Positions 32,842-41,376 of a stretch of DNA of 64,000 nucleotides are shown piece by piece (position 1 is the first letter of the stretch; every line of letters starts with the position of its first letter). The position numbers and the translations under genes are program-made. The DNA is from Salibacterium salarium (GTDB taxonomy: Bacteria > Bacillota > Bacilli > Bacillales > Marinococcaceae): NCBI RefSeq assembly GCF_030813635.1, contig NZ_JAUSUM010000003.1, positions 434,001 to 498,000 of the forward strand, read 5' to 3'. A model generated the notes under the pieces. That model was not told the DNA's origin, did no database searches, and saw nothing but the letters and a program-made list of their open reading frames with translations.

Positions 32842-34143
32842 CTAATCTATTAATAAATTAGGTAAGAATGTGACCAAATCCTGAAAGTAAATGATGATAA
32901 TAATAGACAGCAGATACACAACAACAAAGAGTAAAATGTGCTTGAGCATCTTGATTACGTTCGTTTCTGCTATCTTTGACGCCATAAGTGTAGATAAACC
33001 GTATGGAGGTGTTACGGTCCCAAGACGAATTGCCATAACGGTAACGATACCAGCCACCACAGGATTAATTTGCAATGACTCCATAATTGGCATTAATAAC
33101 GGAACGAATATGAGCATCGCTGATGTAGGTTCCATAAAAGTCCCCAAAATTACATAAAGCAATGTTAATAATAGTAAGAAAACACTTGGGGAAACATTAC
33201 TATTAATAAGAAATTGTATGATTGGATCCATTACTTCGTAATAGGTAAGCACCCAAGATAGAAATCCAGCTGCCGCTATTAATATGTAAATAATGGAGGA
33301 TTCCATTGCCGCACGTTTTGTTGCTTCTAAATATTGTTTAGCGTTGCCTGTTCTTTTGATAAATACGGCTACAATAACTACGTAGACCACTGCAATACTT
33401 GCAGCCTCCGTTGCCGTAAACACTCCGCTCATAATTCCTACGATCACAATAAGAAATAAAGATAACGGAAAAATACTTTTTCTAATAGCAATAAGTTTTG
33501 AAAGTTTTTCATTCTCCCCTAGATTAATGTCATCCAAATTAACATTTCCAACATCATTTTTGGATGCATAATAGTACGCGTAACCCATTTGCATTAGTCC
33601 AATTAATATACCGGGTATAATTCCTCCCATAAATAAAGCCGCTACAGACGTTTGCGCCAAAGCTCCATAGACAATTAATAATATACTAGGCGGTATGATT
33701 GAACCAATAGTGGAAGATGCCGCTGTTATGGTTGCAGCAAATTCTCTACTATAACCTGCTTTAATCATGGCTGGTATTAAAACCCTTCCTAACGATGCAA
33801 CATCCGCTACAGAAGAACCAGAAATCGCCGCAAAAAATATACTTGTTACAATATTAATGTGTGCCAAACTTCCTTTAGCCTTGCCTACTAAAGCTTTTGA
33901 TATATAAATCAAATCTTCCGTGACCCCTGTTAAATTCATGAGTCTGCCGCAAAAAATAAAGAGAGGAATAGCAAGTAGTGTGAAACTTTGAATGGACTCA
34001 AGCATAATGGTACTCATTTGTGTCAAACTGACTAGTGGATCTAATAAAATGGGAATGCTAGACGCTAATACAAGACTGAGAACTACAGGCACACCCAAAA
34101 GTAGACATATGAAAAATATAGAGACAATCCCTATTAAAATCAC
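32842..34143 (-). CDS. dctM: TRAP transporter large permease (DctM)
   Basis: A 433-residue permease with about twelve hydrophobic helices. LLAIPLFIFCGRLMNLTGVT and FFAAISGSSVADVASLGRV are DctM signatures, as is the ending GTVTPPYGLSTLMASKIAET. It uses a sodium gradient to import the acid delivered by DctP. It overlaps dctQ by 4 bp. Confidence 0.93.
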   Translation of the reverse strand: MILIGIVSIFFICLLLGVPVVLSLVLASSIPILLDPLVSLTQMSTIMLESIQSFTLLAIPLFIFCGRLMNLTGVTEDLIYISKALVGKAKGSLAHINIVTSIFFAAISGSSVADVASLGRVLIPAMIKAGYSREFAATITAASSTIGSIIPPSILLIVYGALAQTSVAALFMGGIIPGILIGLMQMGYAYYYASKNDVGNVNLDDINLGENEKLSKLIAIRKSIFPLSLFLIVIVGIMSGVFTATEAASIAVVYVVIVAVFIKRTGNAKQYLEATKRAAMESSIIYILIAAAGFLSWVLTYYEVMDPIIQFLINSNVSPSVFLLLLTLLYVILGTFMEPTSAMLIFVPLLMPIMESLQINPVVAGIVTVMAIRLGTVTPPYGLSTLMASKIAETNVIKMLKHILLFVVVYLLSIIIIIYFQDLVTFLPNLLID

Positions 34144-34646
34144 TTTTCATCACCCCCTGGCTCTTCTTTGTTAATAAAAAATTTTTTTACATTTAACAAA
34201 TGAAAAATCAACATAAGTAAAGATCCACCAAAGATAGAACTAAAATAGTAGGTCAACGTCGGCGGAGAGGACAAGAATCTAATCTCAACCAATTCTGTTC
34301 TATTTAAACCTGCTTCTAACGCTTTCCATCCCACTGCAATTAAAATGCATATAGCAAATAAGGATAATATATAGACTACTATATTTTTTAAGAGACGCAG
34401 TTTTGAAGGCAAATATTCACTGAAAATATCTATTTGAAGATGTTCATTTTCTTTAACGGCTATAGCTGAGCCCATAAAAACTAGCCAAGAAATCGATAGT
34501 TTTTGAAAAATTTCTGTTTCGGGTATCGACGATTGAAATATATAGCGGGAAACAACCCCTGTAAACAAAGTGACGGAAAGCATTATTAAAAACAAAGCAT
34601 TTATACTTTCAATTAAGCTTTGAATCTTATCAAGTGTTGGCTTCAA
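34140..34646 (-). CDS. dctQ: TRAP transporter small permease (DctQ)
   Basis: A 168-residue protein with four hydrophobic helices. VSRYIFQSSIPETEIFQKLS, then FMGSAIAVKENEHLQIDIF, fits DctQ. The start is TTG (TTGAAGCCA), with AAGGAGG twelve bases upstream; no in-frame ATG is closer. It partners DctM and DctP on either side. Confidence 0.9.
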   Translation of the reverse strand: MKPTLDKIQSLIESINALFLIMLSVTLFTGVVSRYIFQSSIPETEIFQKLSISWLVFMGSAIAVKENEHLQIDIFSEYLPSKLRLLKNIVVYILSLFAICILIAVGWKALEAGLNRTELVEIRFLSSPPTLTYYFSSIFGGSLLMLIFHLLNVKKFFINKEEPGGDEK

Positions 34647-34707
34647 TTTTATGATAGCCTCCTTTCTTTAATCCCCCCTATACATCAGTATAGGGGGATA
34701 GATTTTC

Positions 34708-35781
34708 TCACTCTGTCTCAAATATTTCGTCCATTTCTTCCTCGATGCCGTGCTCTTCAGCTATTTCCTCCATTTGTTTTCTAGAAGCTTCAATCATTTT
34801 TTCACGTTCTGGGTCCGTAAATTCTACTCCAAATTCTTCTTTTAGCGTTTCAACGTCCTCTTCAGATTCAGAGAAAGCCTTTTCTATATATTCAGGCTGT
34901 ACCTCTTTTGCTGCGTTTAAAATAACTTCTTGTAATTCAGAATCCAAAGCCTCGAACTCTTCGTTGTTCATGACAACAAAACCTAGAGTAAGGTTATGTT
35001 GCGTTCTAGCTACATAGTCGGCAACCTCTCCAAAACGCTGTTCAATCATAGCATCCATACTGTTTTGGGATCCTTCAACTACCCCAGTTTGCAATGCTGT
35101 GTATACTTCATCAAAAGCAACCGAAGTTGGATTAGCACCTAGATTCTCCCACCATTCCATCTCGGTAGATTCATTTTTGCTTCGCATTGTCTTTCCTTCG
35201 ATGTCATCTATAGATTCAATAGGATACGTACTAATGATGTTTCGTTCTAAACCTCCCGCGTACATAACCGTTTTTAATCCAGGCTCTTCCATAAGCAAGT
35301 CTTCAAAATATGACAATTCTCCTTCTGAGTTAACCACAGATTCAAAATGGTCTTGTCCTTCAAATAAATAGTTTGTACCTAAAACATCAAATTGAGGATG
35401 GTGTTCTGAAAACCGACCTGAATCCGAATAAATCATGTCTATATCTCCAGAAATAACTGATTGATAAAGACTCGATGCGTCTCCTAACTGTCCACCAGTC
35501 GAGACTTGAAATTCAATCGCACCATCGCTTTGTTCTTCCACTTCATCTGCTAGCGCCTGTAATGTTTCTGCTAGTAAAGAACCTTCTGGATTAATTGTTG
35601 CTGCTACTAATTCCGTCGTTTCCTGCGAACCATCTTCCTCCGTTTCCGCAGCACCGTCTTCACCTGATGAACTATTGGCATCCTCATTACCACATCCAGC
35701 TACTAAAATGGACCCTGCACCCAGCAGCAATGTGAACATTACGGTTTTCATACTTTTTCTGTTCAAGAAATATTTTTTCAT
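34708..35781 (-). CDS. dctP: TRAP transporter substrate-binding lipoprotein (DctP)
   Basis: The start MKKYFLNRKSMKTVMFTLLL follows AGGGGAGA; an upstream ATG lacks a ribosome site. The signal ends in the lipobox ILVAGC, so the protein is membrane-anchored outside the cell. The mature part has LQALADEVEEQSDGAIEFQV and the DctP ligand region IEGKTMRSKNE with MEWWENLGANPTSVAFDEVY; the conserved Arg that binds a carboxylate is probably in TMRSKNES. This argues for an organic-acid substrate. DELQEVILNAAKEVQPEYIE lies near the C-terminus. Confidence 0.92.
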   Translation of the reverse strand: MKKYFLNRKSMKTVMFTLLLGAGSILVAGCGNEDANSSSGEDGAAETEEDGSQETTELVAATINPEGSLLAETLQALADEVEEQSDGAIEFQVSTGGQLGDASSLYQSVISGDIDMIYSDSGRFSEHHPQFDVLGTNYLFEGQDHFESVVNSEGELSYFEDLLMEEPGLKTVMYAGGLERNIISTYPIESIDDIEGKTMRSKNESTEMEWWENLGANPTSVAFDEVYTALQTGVVEGSQNSMDAMIEQRFGEVADYVARTQHNLTLGFVVMNNEEFEALDSELQEVILNAAKEVQPEYIEKAFSESEEDVETLKEEFGVEFTDPEREKMIEASRKQMEEIAEEHGIEEEMDEIFETE

Positions 35782-35814
35782 GTGTCTTTCTCCCCTTTTA
35801 TTAATAATCAATCA

Positions 35815-36906
35815 CTATTGTTCATTCTTCACGCAATTTTCAGAGATAACGGTGTGCTTTATACATTGACGCAAATACGTGTACGTAATGTGAATAGCGC
35901 CTTCTTCTGTTTGATAAATGGATGGATAGGAAAATTCAGGTGATTTTTTATCCTTGTCCGCTGTAGCAATATTTTTTACATAAGACCAAGTTTTCCCCTC
36001 ATCTTCTGATATCGCTATTGTTAAAGGAGAGCGAATAACACCCCAAATGGACTCCTGTTCGCTCTGCTGATTAACTTCAATCGATTGTCTATCCTTTTCA
36101 TCAAACCACGGCGGACTATTCACCTCTGGAGGAGCTAAATCAGCATTAATATTATTAAACACCATCGCGAGATTTCCATTATTCAATTTTTTACATTGAA
36201 TGGAGGAATTGTTGTTTAACAGACTTGTTTTTTCTGGTGTACTCCAGTTTTTCCCGTAATCTTCTGATATACTTACGTATATATTGTCCGCCTTTCTACT
36301 TCTGAAAAAACCAATGAGCTTGTTATTAGACCCTTCTACAATGCTCATGTGCACAAGAGATTTACTATTATTCACAGGATATTCGTTCCAACTTTCCCCA
36401 TTATCATTTGAAATTTTTACAACACTGTAATCTTTCCCTAAAAAGCCAGTATCTGATTTAATACTATAGTAAGCAGGTAAAATGATTTCTCCAGTTTCCA
36501 AGATTATTGGAGGATGTCGTACAAAAGAACCCGGTGTATCGAACAACGTTTTTTCGTCACTCCATGTCATTCCGCCGTCACTTGAAGTTCTATATCTTAC
36601 GACAGCCGAATCCTGGTGTATAGAATCTTGAGCCGTAAATACTAACCACAACTCCCCGTTAGGATTTTCAAACAGTATAGGGTTTTGTTCCGATCTTGTA
36701 GAATCAGAGGATAAAATAACAGGTTCACTCCATGTATTTCCTCCTTTTTTTAAGCGTGAACAAAGAATAGAAATATCTGACTTTCCTTCTCTGGATCCAC
36801 CGAACCAGACGCACATCAAATCCCCGTTTCGTAAAGAGACAATATTAGATGCATGATTATGAGGAAATAATGTGGGTATTTTATTTTCTACTTGTTGAAC
36901 ACTCAC
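35815..36906 (-). CDS. Cytosolic sialidase-like beta-propeller protein
   Basis: A 363-residue protein with four Asp-box repeats (SSDGGMTWS, SNDNGESWN, SEDYGKNWS, SEDEGKTWS), hence a six-bladed sialidase-type propeller. CVWFGGSREGKSDISI near residue 32 resembles the RIP-like arginine region and RHPPIILETGEIILPAYYS recurs in this family. There is no signal peptide, so it is not a classic secreted sialidase. The start is GTG; GGAG is 13 bases away. In a sugar-acid operon it may hydrolyse or rearrange an imported acid, but the reaction is unknown. Confidence 0.8.
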   Translation of the reverse strand: MSVQQVENKIPTLFPHNHASNIVSLRNGDLMCVWFGGSREGKSDISILCSRLKKGGNTWSEPVILSSDSTRSEQNPILFENPNGELWLVFTAQDSIHQDSAVVRYRTSSDGGMTWSDEKTLFDTPGSFVRHPPIILETGEIILPAYYSIKSDTGFLGKDYSVVKISNDNGESWNEYPVNNSKSLVHMSIVEGSNNKLIGFFRSRKADNIYVSISEDYGKNWSTPEKTSLLNNNSSIQCKKLNNGNLAMVFNNINADLAPPEVNSPPWFDEKDRQSIEVNQQSEQESIWGVIRSPLTIAISEDEGKTWSYVKNIATADKDKKSPEFSYPSIYQTEEGAIHITYTYLRQCIKHTVISENCVKNEQ

Positions 36907-36966
36907 TTTCTACCAACTGCTCCTTTTTCGTAAAATTAATACATATAAAAATTACAAACAACTAAA

Positions 36967-36980
36967 AGTAAGCGCTTTTA
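36967..36980 (-). promoter_or_regulatory. Candidate cre site (CcpA) inside the catabolic operon
   Basis: AGTAAGCGCTTTTA, set in AAAAG...CTTTT symmetry, has two mismatches to TGWNANCGNTNWCA. It lies between the SDR and sialidase-like genes. Confidence 0.4.
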
Positions 36981-36997
36981 TATTTTAAATTATTAAA

Positions 36998-37744
36998 TTA
37001 ATTCATGTACGTTCCACCGTTTACATTAATCGTTTCTCCAGTAATGAAATCAGACATTTCTGACGTTAAAAAAAGTACGGTATCGGCCACGTTTTGAGGA
37101 GTTCCCAATTTTTGAAGAGGGATTTTTGACAAAACTTGTTGTCGATATTCATCTGTCCATTGAGAACTCATATCTGTCTCCACGGGCCCGGGATTCACTC
37201 CGTTAACATTAATATTGTGCTCTGACATTTCTATTGCTAAATGCCTTGTAAGATAATCCACACCTGCTTTAGACGCCCCATATGAAGGGGCTGCATTCTT
37301 ATGTGCAGTCTTTGCAGCTGTTGAACTTACATTGACTATTTTTCCATATCGATTTTTTATCATGTAGGGCAAAGCGGTTTTACAAAAATACAAACTACCA
37401 TTTAAATTAATGTCCAATACTTTATGCCAATCCTCTAAGTCCATTTCTAATGTTGAACTTCTCATATTAATGCCTGCATTATTTACAAGGATATCCATTT
37501 TATAAAAGTAATTAATAGCTGTTTCTATAACTTCTTCGGCCGTTTTTGGGTCAGCAACATCTCCTGTTATCATGAGACATTCTTGACCGGTTTCTTCAAT
37601 TTCCAACATTAATTTTTGTAGACGATCTTTATTTGTTCCATTAATAATTAAGGACGCTCCATTGTTAGCTAATGTTATAGCTATAGCCCTGCCAATTCCT
37701 CTTGTGGCCCCTGTTACTACCGCTACCTTATTTTGCAGCAACAT
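36998..37744 (-). CDS. Short-chain dehydrogenase/reductase
   Basis: A 248-residue classical SDR. The cofactor motif is VTGATRGIGRAIA (TGxxxGIG), followed by NNAG in DILVNNAGIN, the catalytic Ser in VNVSSTAAK and YGASK (Tyr-x3-Lys). The end ITGETINVNGGTYMN is FabG-like. Within the operon it probably oxidises a hydroxyl of the sugar acid. AAAGGAG precedes the ATG. Confidence 0.9.
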   Translation of the reverse strand: MLLQNKVAVVTGATRGIGRAIAITLANNGASLIINGTNKDRLQKLMLEIEETGQECLMITGDVADPKTAEEVIETAINYFYKMDILVNNAGINMRSSTLEMDLEDWHKVLDINLNGSLYFCKTALPYMIKNRYGKIVNVSSTAAKTAHKNAAPSYGASKAGVDYLTRHLAIEMSEHNINVNGVNPGPVETDMSSQWTDEYRQQVLSKIPLQKLGTPQNVADTVLFLTSEMSDFITGETINVNGGTYMN

Positions 37745-37799
37745 AGTATTTACTCCTTTAGATTTCGATCTTTTAACTCATCAATATCTACCTCTTTTT

Positions 37800-39077
37800 T
37801 CATCCTCCTTTCAAACTAGTCAATGCTTTGTTCATCACTGTGTCCCCTCCGAAATTACCTGCCTTAGTAACAGTATAGATAGTTTTGTTTGTCTGCAGTA
37901 ATCCTACTGGAACACCAGGTTCGATTTCATCCATTAATTGAAATGTCTCTACTCCAAGATTCTTCATAACTTGAAATGCGGTGTCTCCTCCCGTTAGAAA
38001 CAAACGATCTATTTGAAATTTTATAATAAGATCATCAGCAATTTTCCCTAAATAATAAGATATCAAGTCGCTAACCTCAATACGTGAAAGACCTATTTCT
38101 TTTCCTTTCTCGACTGCTTTTTCTGCGTCACTAGAAGAAAACAATGCTAGATGATAGCCATTTTCTACAGCATACTTTGATTCACTTATTAATCTGTTGA
38201 ATTCTTTTTCACGGATGTCAGACGTATCAATAATCTTTGTAGACTGCATTTCTAACCCTATAACCTTAGGGTTTTGTAATAGCTGCTGTAACTGTTCTCT
38301 ACCATTCCTACTCATACTTCCAATCACAAAAAGCGATGATCTCACACTTTCTGGTATTGGCGATATAGTATTTGTATTCTCCTTATAGCCATAAGCTTTA
38401 GGAATGTGATAAATTAATCCTGCAGATCCTGCCCAAATAACGGAGTATGGCGAACTTTTTATGTGTTCTACGATCTCCTTCAAATGATGGTCTTCCATGG
38501 AATCAACAGTTATATGGTTAATATTTTTTTCTTTACAATCTTTAAGAATGTTCCATATTTTCTCTTTGCCTTTTTTTAAATCTTCCAGATAAATATGTGC
38601 CACTTTTCTTTGGGATTGTTCCATTATTATTTTATTAATATCCGAATAAAACACTGGCGTTTTAGGATCTTGAGCCACTTCCGTTTCATGTAACAGAGTA
38701 TTATTTAAATAAAGCATTCTATTTACAATTTTTCGTCCATTTGATGGATGTCCAGGTGCTATAATTACGAAATCAGGACAAAAATAATCATATAATGCAT
38801 TTACTTCCTGACCAATACTCCCTCTCATTGTTGAATCTATTTTTTTGTAAATCACCCTATCATCAGAATCTTCAATTTTATTACAATATTCAAATATTTT
38901 ATTGTATGACCTCTCACCCGTTAACGTACGGCTGTCTGTATTGTAAATGTAGATATCTTCTTTCTGTTTTTGAAAAGTATCTTGTATAATCACTATAGGA
39001 GTCAACCCATATTTCACTATTTGTACCCCGCTGTCATTCGCTCCTGTCAAATCATCTGCTAAGATTGATATTTTCAT
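37800..39077 (-). CDS. Four-carbon acid sugar kinase family protein (DUF1537, DtnK/OtnK-like)
   Basis: A 425-residue kinase. ISILADDLTGANDSGVQIVK is the N-terminal DUF1537 signature; VIYKKIDSTMRGSIGQEV holds the substrate region, and LFLTGGDTAFQVMKNLGV with PGVPVG closes the nucleotide-binding domain. Such kinases phosphorylate D-threonate, D-erythronate or over-oxidised tetronates at O4, and the products are processed by PdxA2 or related enzymes. Both are in this operon. AAGGTAG precedes the ATG. Confidence 0.9.
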   Translation of the reverse strand: MKISILADDLTGANDSGVQIVKYGLTPIVIIQDTFQKQKEDIYIYNTDSRTLTGERSYNKIFEYCNKIEDSDDRVIYKKIDSTMRGSIGQEVNALYDYFCPDFVIIAPGHPSNGRKIVNRMLYLNNTLLHETEVAQDPKTPVFYSDINKIIMEQSQRKVAHIYLEDLKKGKEKIWNILKDCKEKNINHITVDSMEDHHLKEIVEHIKSSPYSVIWAGSAGLIYHIPKAYGYKENTNTISPIPESVRSSLFVIGSMSRNGREQLQQLLQNPKVIGLEMQSTKIIDTSDIREKEFNRLISESKYAVENGYHLALFSSSDAEKAVEKGKEIGLSRIEVSDLISYYLGKIADDLIIKFQIDRLFLTGGDTAFQVMKNLGVETFQLMDEIEPGVPVGLLQTNKTIYTVTKAGNFGGDTVMNKALTSLKGG

Positions 39078-39089
39078 CGCTTAACTACC

Positions 39090-40256
39090 TTATCCAAGTA
39101 ATCGACGATAAATATTTTTCATATCCTCAATTGATAATTCTTTCGGATTATTATCTAGTAATCTGGTGATTTTAGAAGCTGCTACAGCAAGGTCTTCAAT
39201 GTCATCTTCTGTGACTCCGTATTCATTTAAATCTTGTGGGATATCTAATATTTTTGTCCATTCTTTAATTTTTTCAATTAATTTTTCAGATGCGTCCTGC
39301 TCTTTTTCGTTATCGTCAGAAATTTTTATTGCTTTTGCGACGATAGATAACCTTTCCGTTACAGCATCTAAATTAAATTCCATTACGTGCGGTAACAACA
39401 TAGCATTGGCAACACCGTGAGCTATTTTGAATTTTCCTCCTAATGGATAAGCTAGGGCATGAACTGCTGCTGTACCTGCACTTGTTAAAGCCATTCCTCC
39501 ATACATAGAACCTACTATCATTTTTTCTCTAGCGTCCACGTTGTTACCATTTTTATAGGATTCTACAATGCTATCGTTTATCAATCGTATCGAATCTAAA
39601 GCAAATGTATCACTTAAATAATTAGATTTATTTGAGATAAACGATTCTAGCGAATGAGTAAATGCATCCATTCCCGTTGAAGCGGTGATAGGTTTTGGCA
39701 GACCTAATGTCAACATCGGATCTAATATTACTAAATCAGGCAATAGATAAGGGCTGACCATACCAATTTTTAGTTCTTCATCCGGGAAAGTCACGATAGC
39801 ATTCGGTGTAACCTCAGAACCTGTTCCAGCGGTAGTTGGCACTAAAATGGTAGGTATTCCCGGCTGTTCTATTAAATTAGTTCCTAGCATATCTCTAACC
39901 GTTTGATCGTTCGTTTTTAATACAGACAAAACTTTAGCTGCGTCTAATACACTTCCACCGCCTACACCGATAATGATATCGTATGCTTTGTCTTTAATAT
40001 CTCTGTACATTTCCTCTATATTATCTTCTGTAGGCTCTGGAAGTACATCTGTAATAGTCGTCACACTAATCGTTTCATGGTCTAATTGCTTATAAATTCC
40101 GTCTAGTAAGCCCAAATCCTTAATCCCGGGTTGCGTTAAAACAAGAACGGAACTCACATTTTTTTTAATACGAGGGACATAATCCATCATTTTATCCGCT
40201 GAGTCTTTGCCAGACACAATAAGGTCTGCCGTTTGAAATTGATAAATATTTTGCAT
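39090..40256 (-). CDS. Iron-containing alcohol dehydrogenase
   Basis: A 388-residue group III dehydrogenase. The cofactor motif is IIGVGGGSVLDAAKVL, with PTTAGTGSEVTPNA; the metal ligands lie in STGMDAFTHSLES, AAVHALAYPLGG and FKIAHGVANAML. It would interconvert an aldehyde or keto acid and an alcohol with NAD(P)H. In this operon it may handle the aldehyde released by the DapA-type aldolase, which is inference. Confidence 0.92.
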   Translation of the reverse strand: MQNIYQFQTADLIVSGKDSADKMMDYVPRIKKNVSSVLVLTQPGIKDLGLLDGIYKQLDHETISVTTITDVLPEPTEDNIEEMYRDIKDKAYDIIIGVGGGSVLDAAKVLSVLKTNDQTVRDMLGTNLIEQPGIPTILVPTTAGTGSEVTPNAIVTFPDEELKIGMVSPYLLPDLVILDPMLTLGLPKPITASTGMDAFTHSLESFISNKSNYLSDTFALDSIRLINDSIVESYKNGNNVDAREKMIVGSMYGGMALTSAGTAAVHALAYPLGGKFKIAHGVANAMLLPHVMEFNLDAVTERLSIVAKAIKISDDNEKEQDASEKLIEKIKEWTKILDIPQDLNEYGVTEDDIEDLAVAASKITRLLDNNPKELSIEDMKNIYRRLLG

Positions 40257-40283
40257 AGTCGACTTTACTCCTTTCTTTCTGAT

Positions 40284-41159
40284 TTATTTATTTGAGTCTT
40301 GGTTAAGTATATCCTGAATCTTTTCTGCTAGGTCTGCTGATACTTCTTTGACCGGCGGACGAGGTGGACCTATAGCGATCCCTTTTAATTCTACTGCTTT
40401 TTTATATACAGCTGGCACGGTAGCTAATTGAGATGCATTTCTAATCGTTCGTAGCTTTTCTTGAAACGTTTGGGCCTTTTTTATGTGACCTTCCTTCCAA
40501 GAGTTATAAATAGAAACCCCTATTTCTGGGAAAACATTAGCAGTAGCAGCTACAGCCCCATTTCCTCCAGCAATCAAAGTCCAAAGAATTAACGAGTCGC
40601 TGCCAGATAGAACGGAAAAATTGTCATCTGTGTTTTCAATATATTTAAGTATATTGTCAAAATTTCCACTACTATCTTTTATTCCGACGATATTGTCAAT
40701 TTTAGAAAGAGTAGCAACTGTGTCTGGTTGCAAAGATACACCTGTTCGAGAAGGCATATTATATAAAATGATAGGCAAGTTCGTTGCACCAGCAATATTT
40801 CTATAATGATCTATTAATTCGTCTTGAGATATAGGATCAAAATATGGAGTAATAATGGATAATACATCGACCCCAATCTTTTCCATCTCCTGCGATAATT
40901 CAATCACTTCACTAGTGCTATTACCACCTGTTCCTACAGCTAAAGGTACTCTTCCGTTAATTTCTTCTTTTACTATAGTCGCAACCTTTAATTTTTCCTC
41001 TTTAGTCAACGTATGGAATTCGCCATTGGTTCCTAATGCAAAAATCCCATGTACACCAGCTTCAATTAAATGATTGACTAGTTCACGAGTAGATTTTTCA
41101 TTGATTTCATCATCAGCAGTCATAGGGGTTAATAACGCTGGTACAATTCCTTTAAGCAT
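40284..41159 (-). CDS. DapA-family aldolase/dehydratase
   Basis: A 291-residue DHDPS/N-acetylneuraminate-lyase superfamily enzyme. FALGTNGEFHTLTKEE corresponds to the GTTGE loop, YNMPSRTGV holds the active-site tyrosine, and the Schiff-base lysine is in IVGIKDSSGN. Lysine biosynthesis is unlikely in this setting; a 2-keto-3-deoxy-acid aldolase that yields pyruvate plus an aldehyde fits better. It is the first gene of the operon, with AAGGGAGG before the ATG. Confidence 0.9.
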   Translation of the reverse strand: MLKGIVPALLTPMTADDEINEKSTRELVNHLIEAGVHGIFALGTNGEFHTLTKEEKLKVATIVKEEINGRVPLAVGTGGNSTSEVIELSQEMEKIGVDVLSIITPYFDPISQDELIDHYRNIAGATNLPIILYNMPSRTGVSLQPDTVATLSKIDNIVGIKDSSGNFDNILKYIENTDDNFSVLSGSDSLILWTLIAGGNGAVAATANVFPEIGVSIYNSWKEGHIKKAQTFQEKLRTIRNASQLATVPAVYKKAVELKGIAIGPPRPPVKEVSADLAEKIQDILNQDSNK

Positions 41160-41201
41160 CTATTTCCCTCCTTCCCTTAAATATGTTTCTAAATTAAACA
41201 T

Positions 41202-41215
41202 TGTTTCCGCTTTCA
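41202..41215 (-). promoter_or_regulatory. Candidate cre site (CcpA) at the start of the catabolic operon
   Basis: Minus-strand TGAAAGCGGAAACA has one mismatch to TGWNANCGNTNWCA. It lies 10-23 bp after the deduced start point, a usual position for catabolite repression. Confidence 0.5.
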
Positions 41216-41231
41216 AAATCAATGTAACTTC

Positions 41232-41260
41232 AATATAAGATATAAAGTTTTATATTGCAA
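41232..41260 (-). promoter_or_regulatory. SigA-type promoter of the catabolic operon
   Basis: Minus-strand TTGCAA (41255-41260), a 17-bp spacer, and TATATT (41232-41237). The transcript would begin about 65 bp before the DapA-type gene. No -24/-12 sigma-54 element was seen. Confidence 0.65.
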
Positions 41261-41308
41261 CCCTTTTCTAAAAATTAAACAAAAATATTATTACCACATT
41301 TGAATTAC

Positions 41309-41323
41309 GTTTAATTTTGCAAC
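41309..41323 (-). promoter_or_regulatory. Candidate operator 1 of the PrpR_N regulator
   Basis: GTTGCAAAATTAAAC, a quasi-palindrome of form GTTnnAAwTTnnAAC, is matched at 14 of 15 bases by 43155-43169 in front of the regulator gene. Its centre is about 90 bp upstream of the operon start point. Confidence 0.55.
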
Positions 41324-41345
41324 ATATATTCTGGGAAGACACAAA

Positions 41346-41376
41346 CAAAAACCCCCGACCTTAAAAGTCGGAGGTT
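41346..41376 (-). terminator. Terminator of the regulator gene
   Basis: ACCTCCGACTT/AAGGTCGGGGGT stem followed by T-rich sequence; the stem begins within the regulator's stop codon. It separates the regulator from the catabolic operon. Confidence 0.85.

Noticed and set aside
41160-41374. Sigma-54 promoter expected for a PrpR-like activator
   Set aside because: No TGGCAC-N5-TTGC element found; TTGCAA-17-TATATT is present and the regulator lacks GAFTGA.
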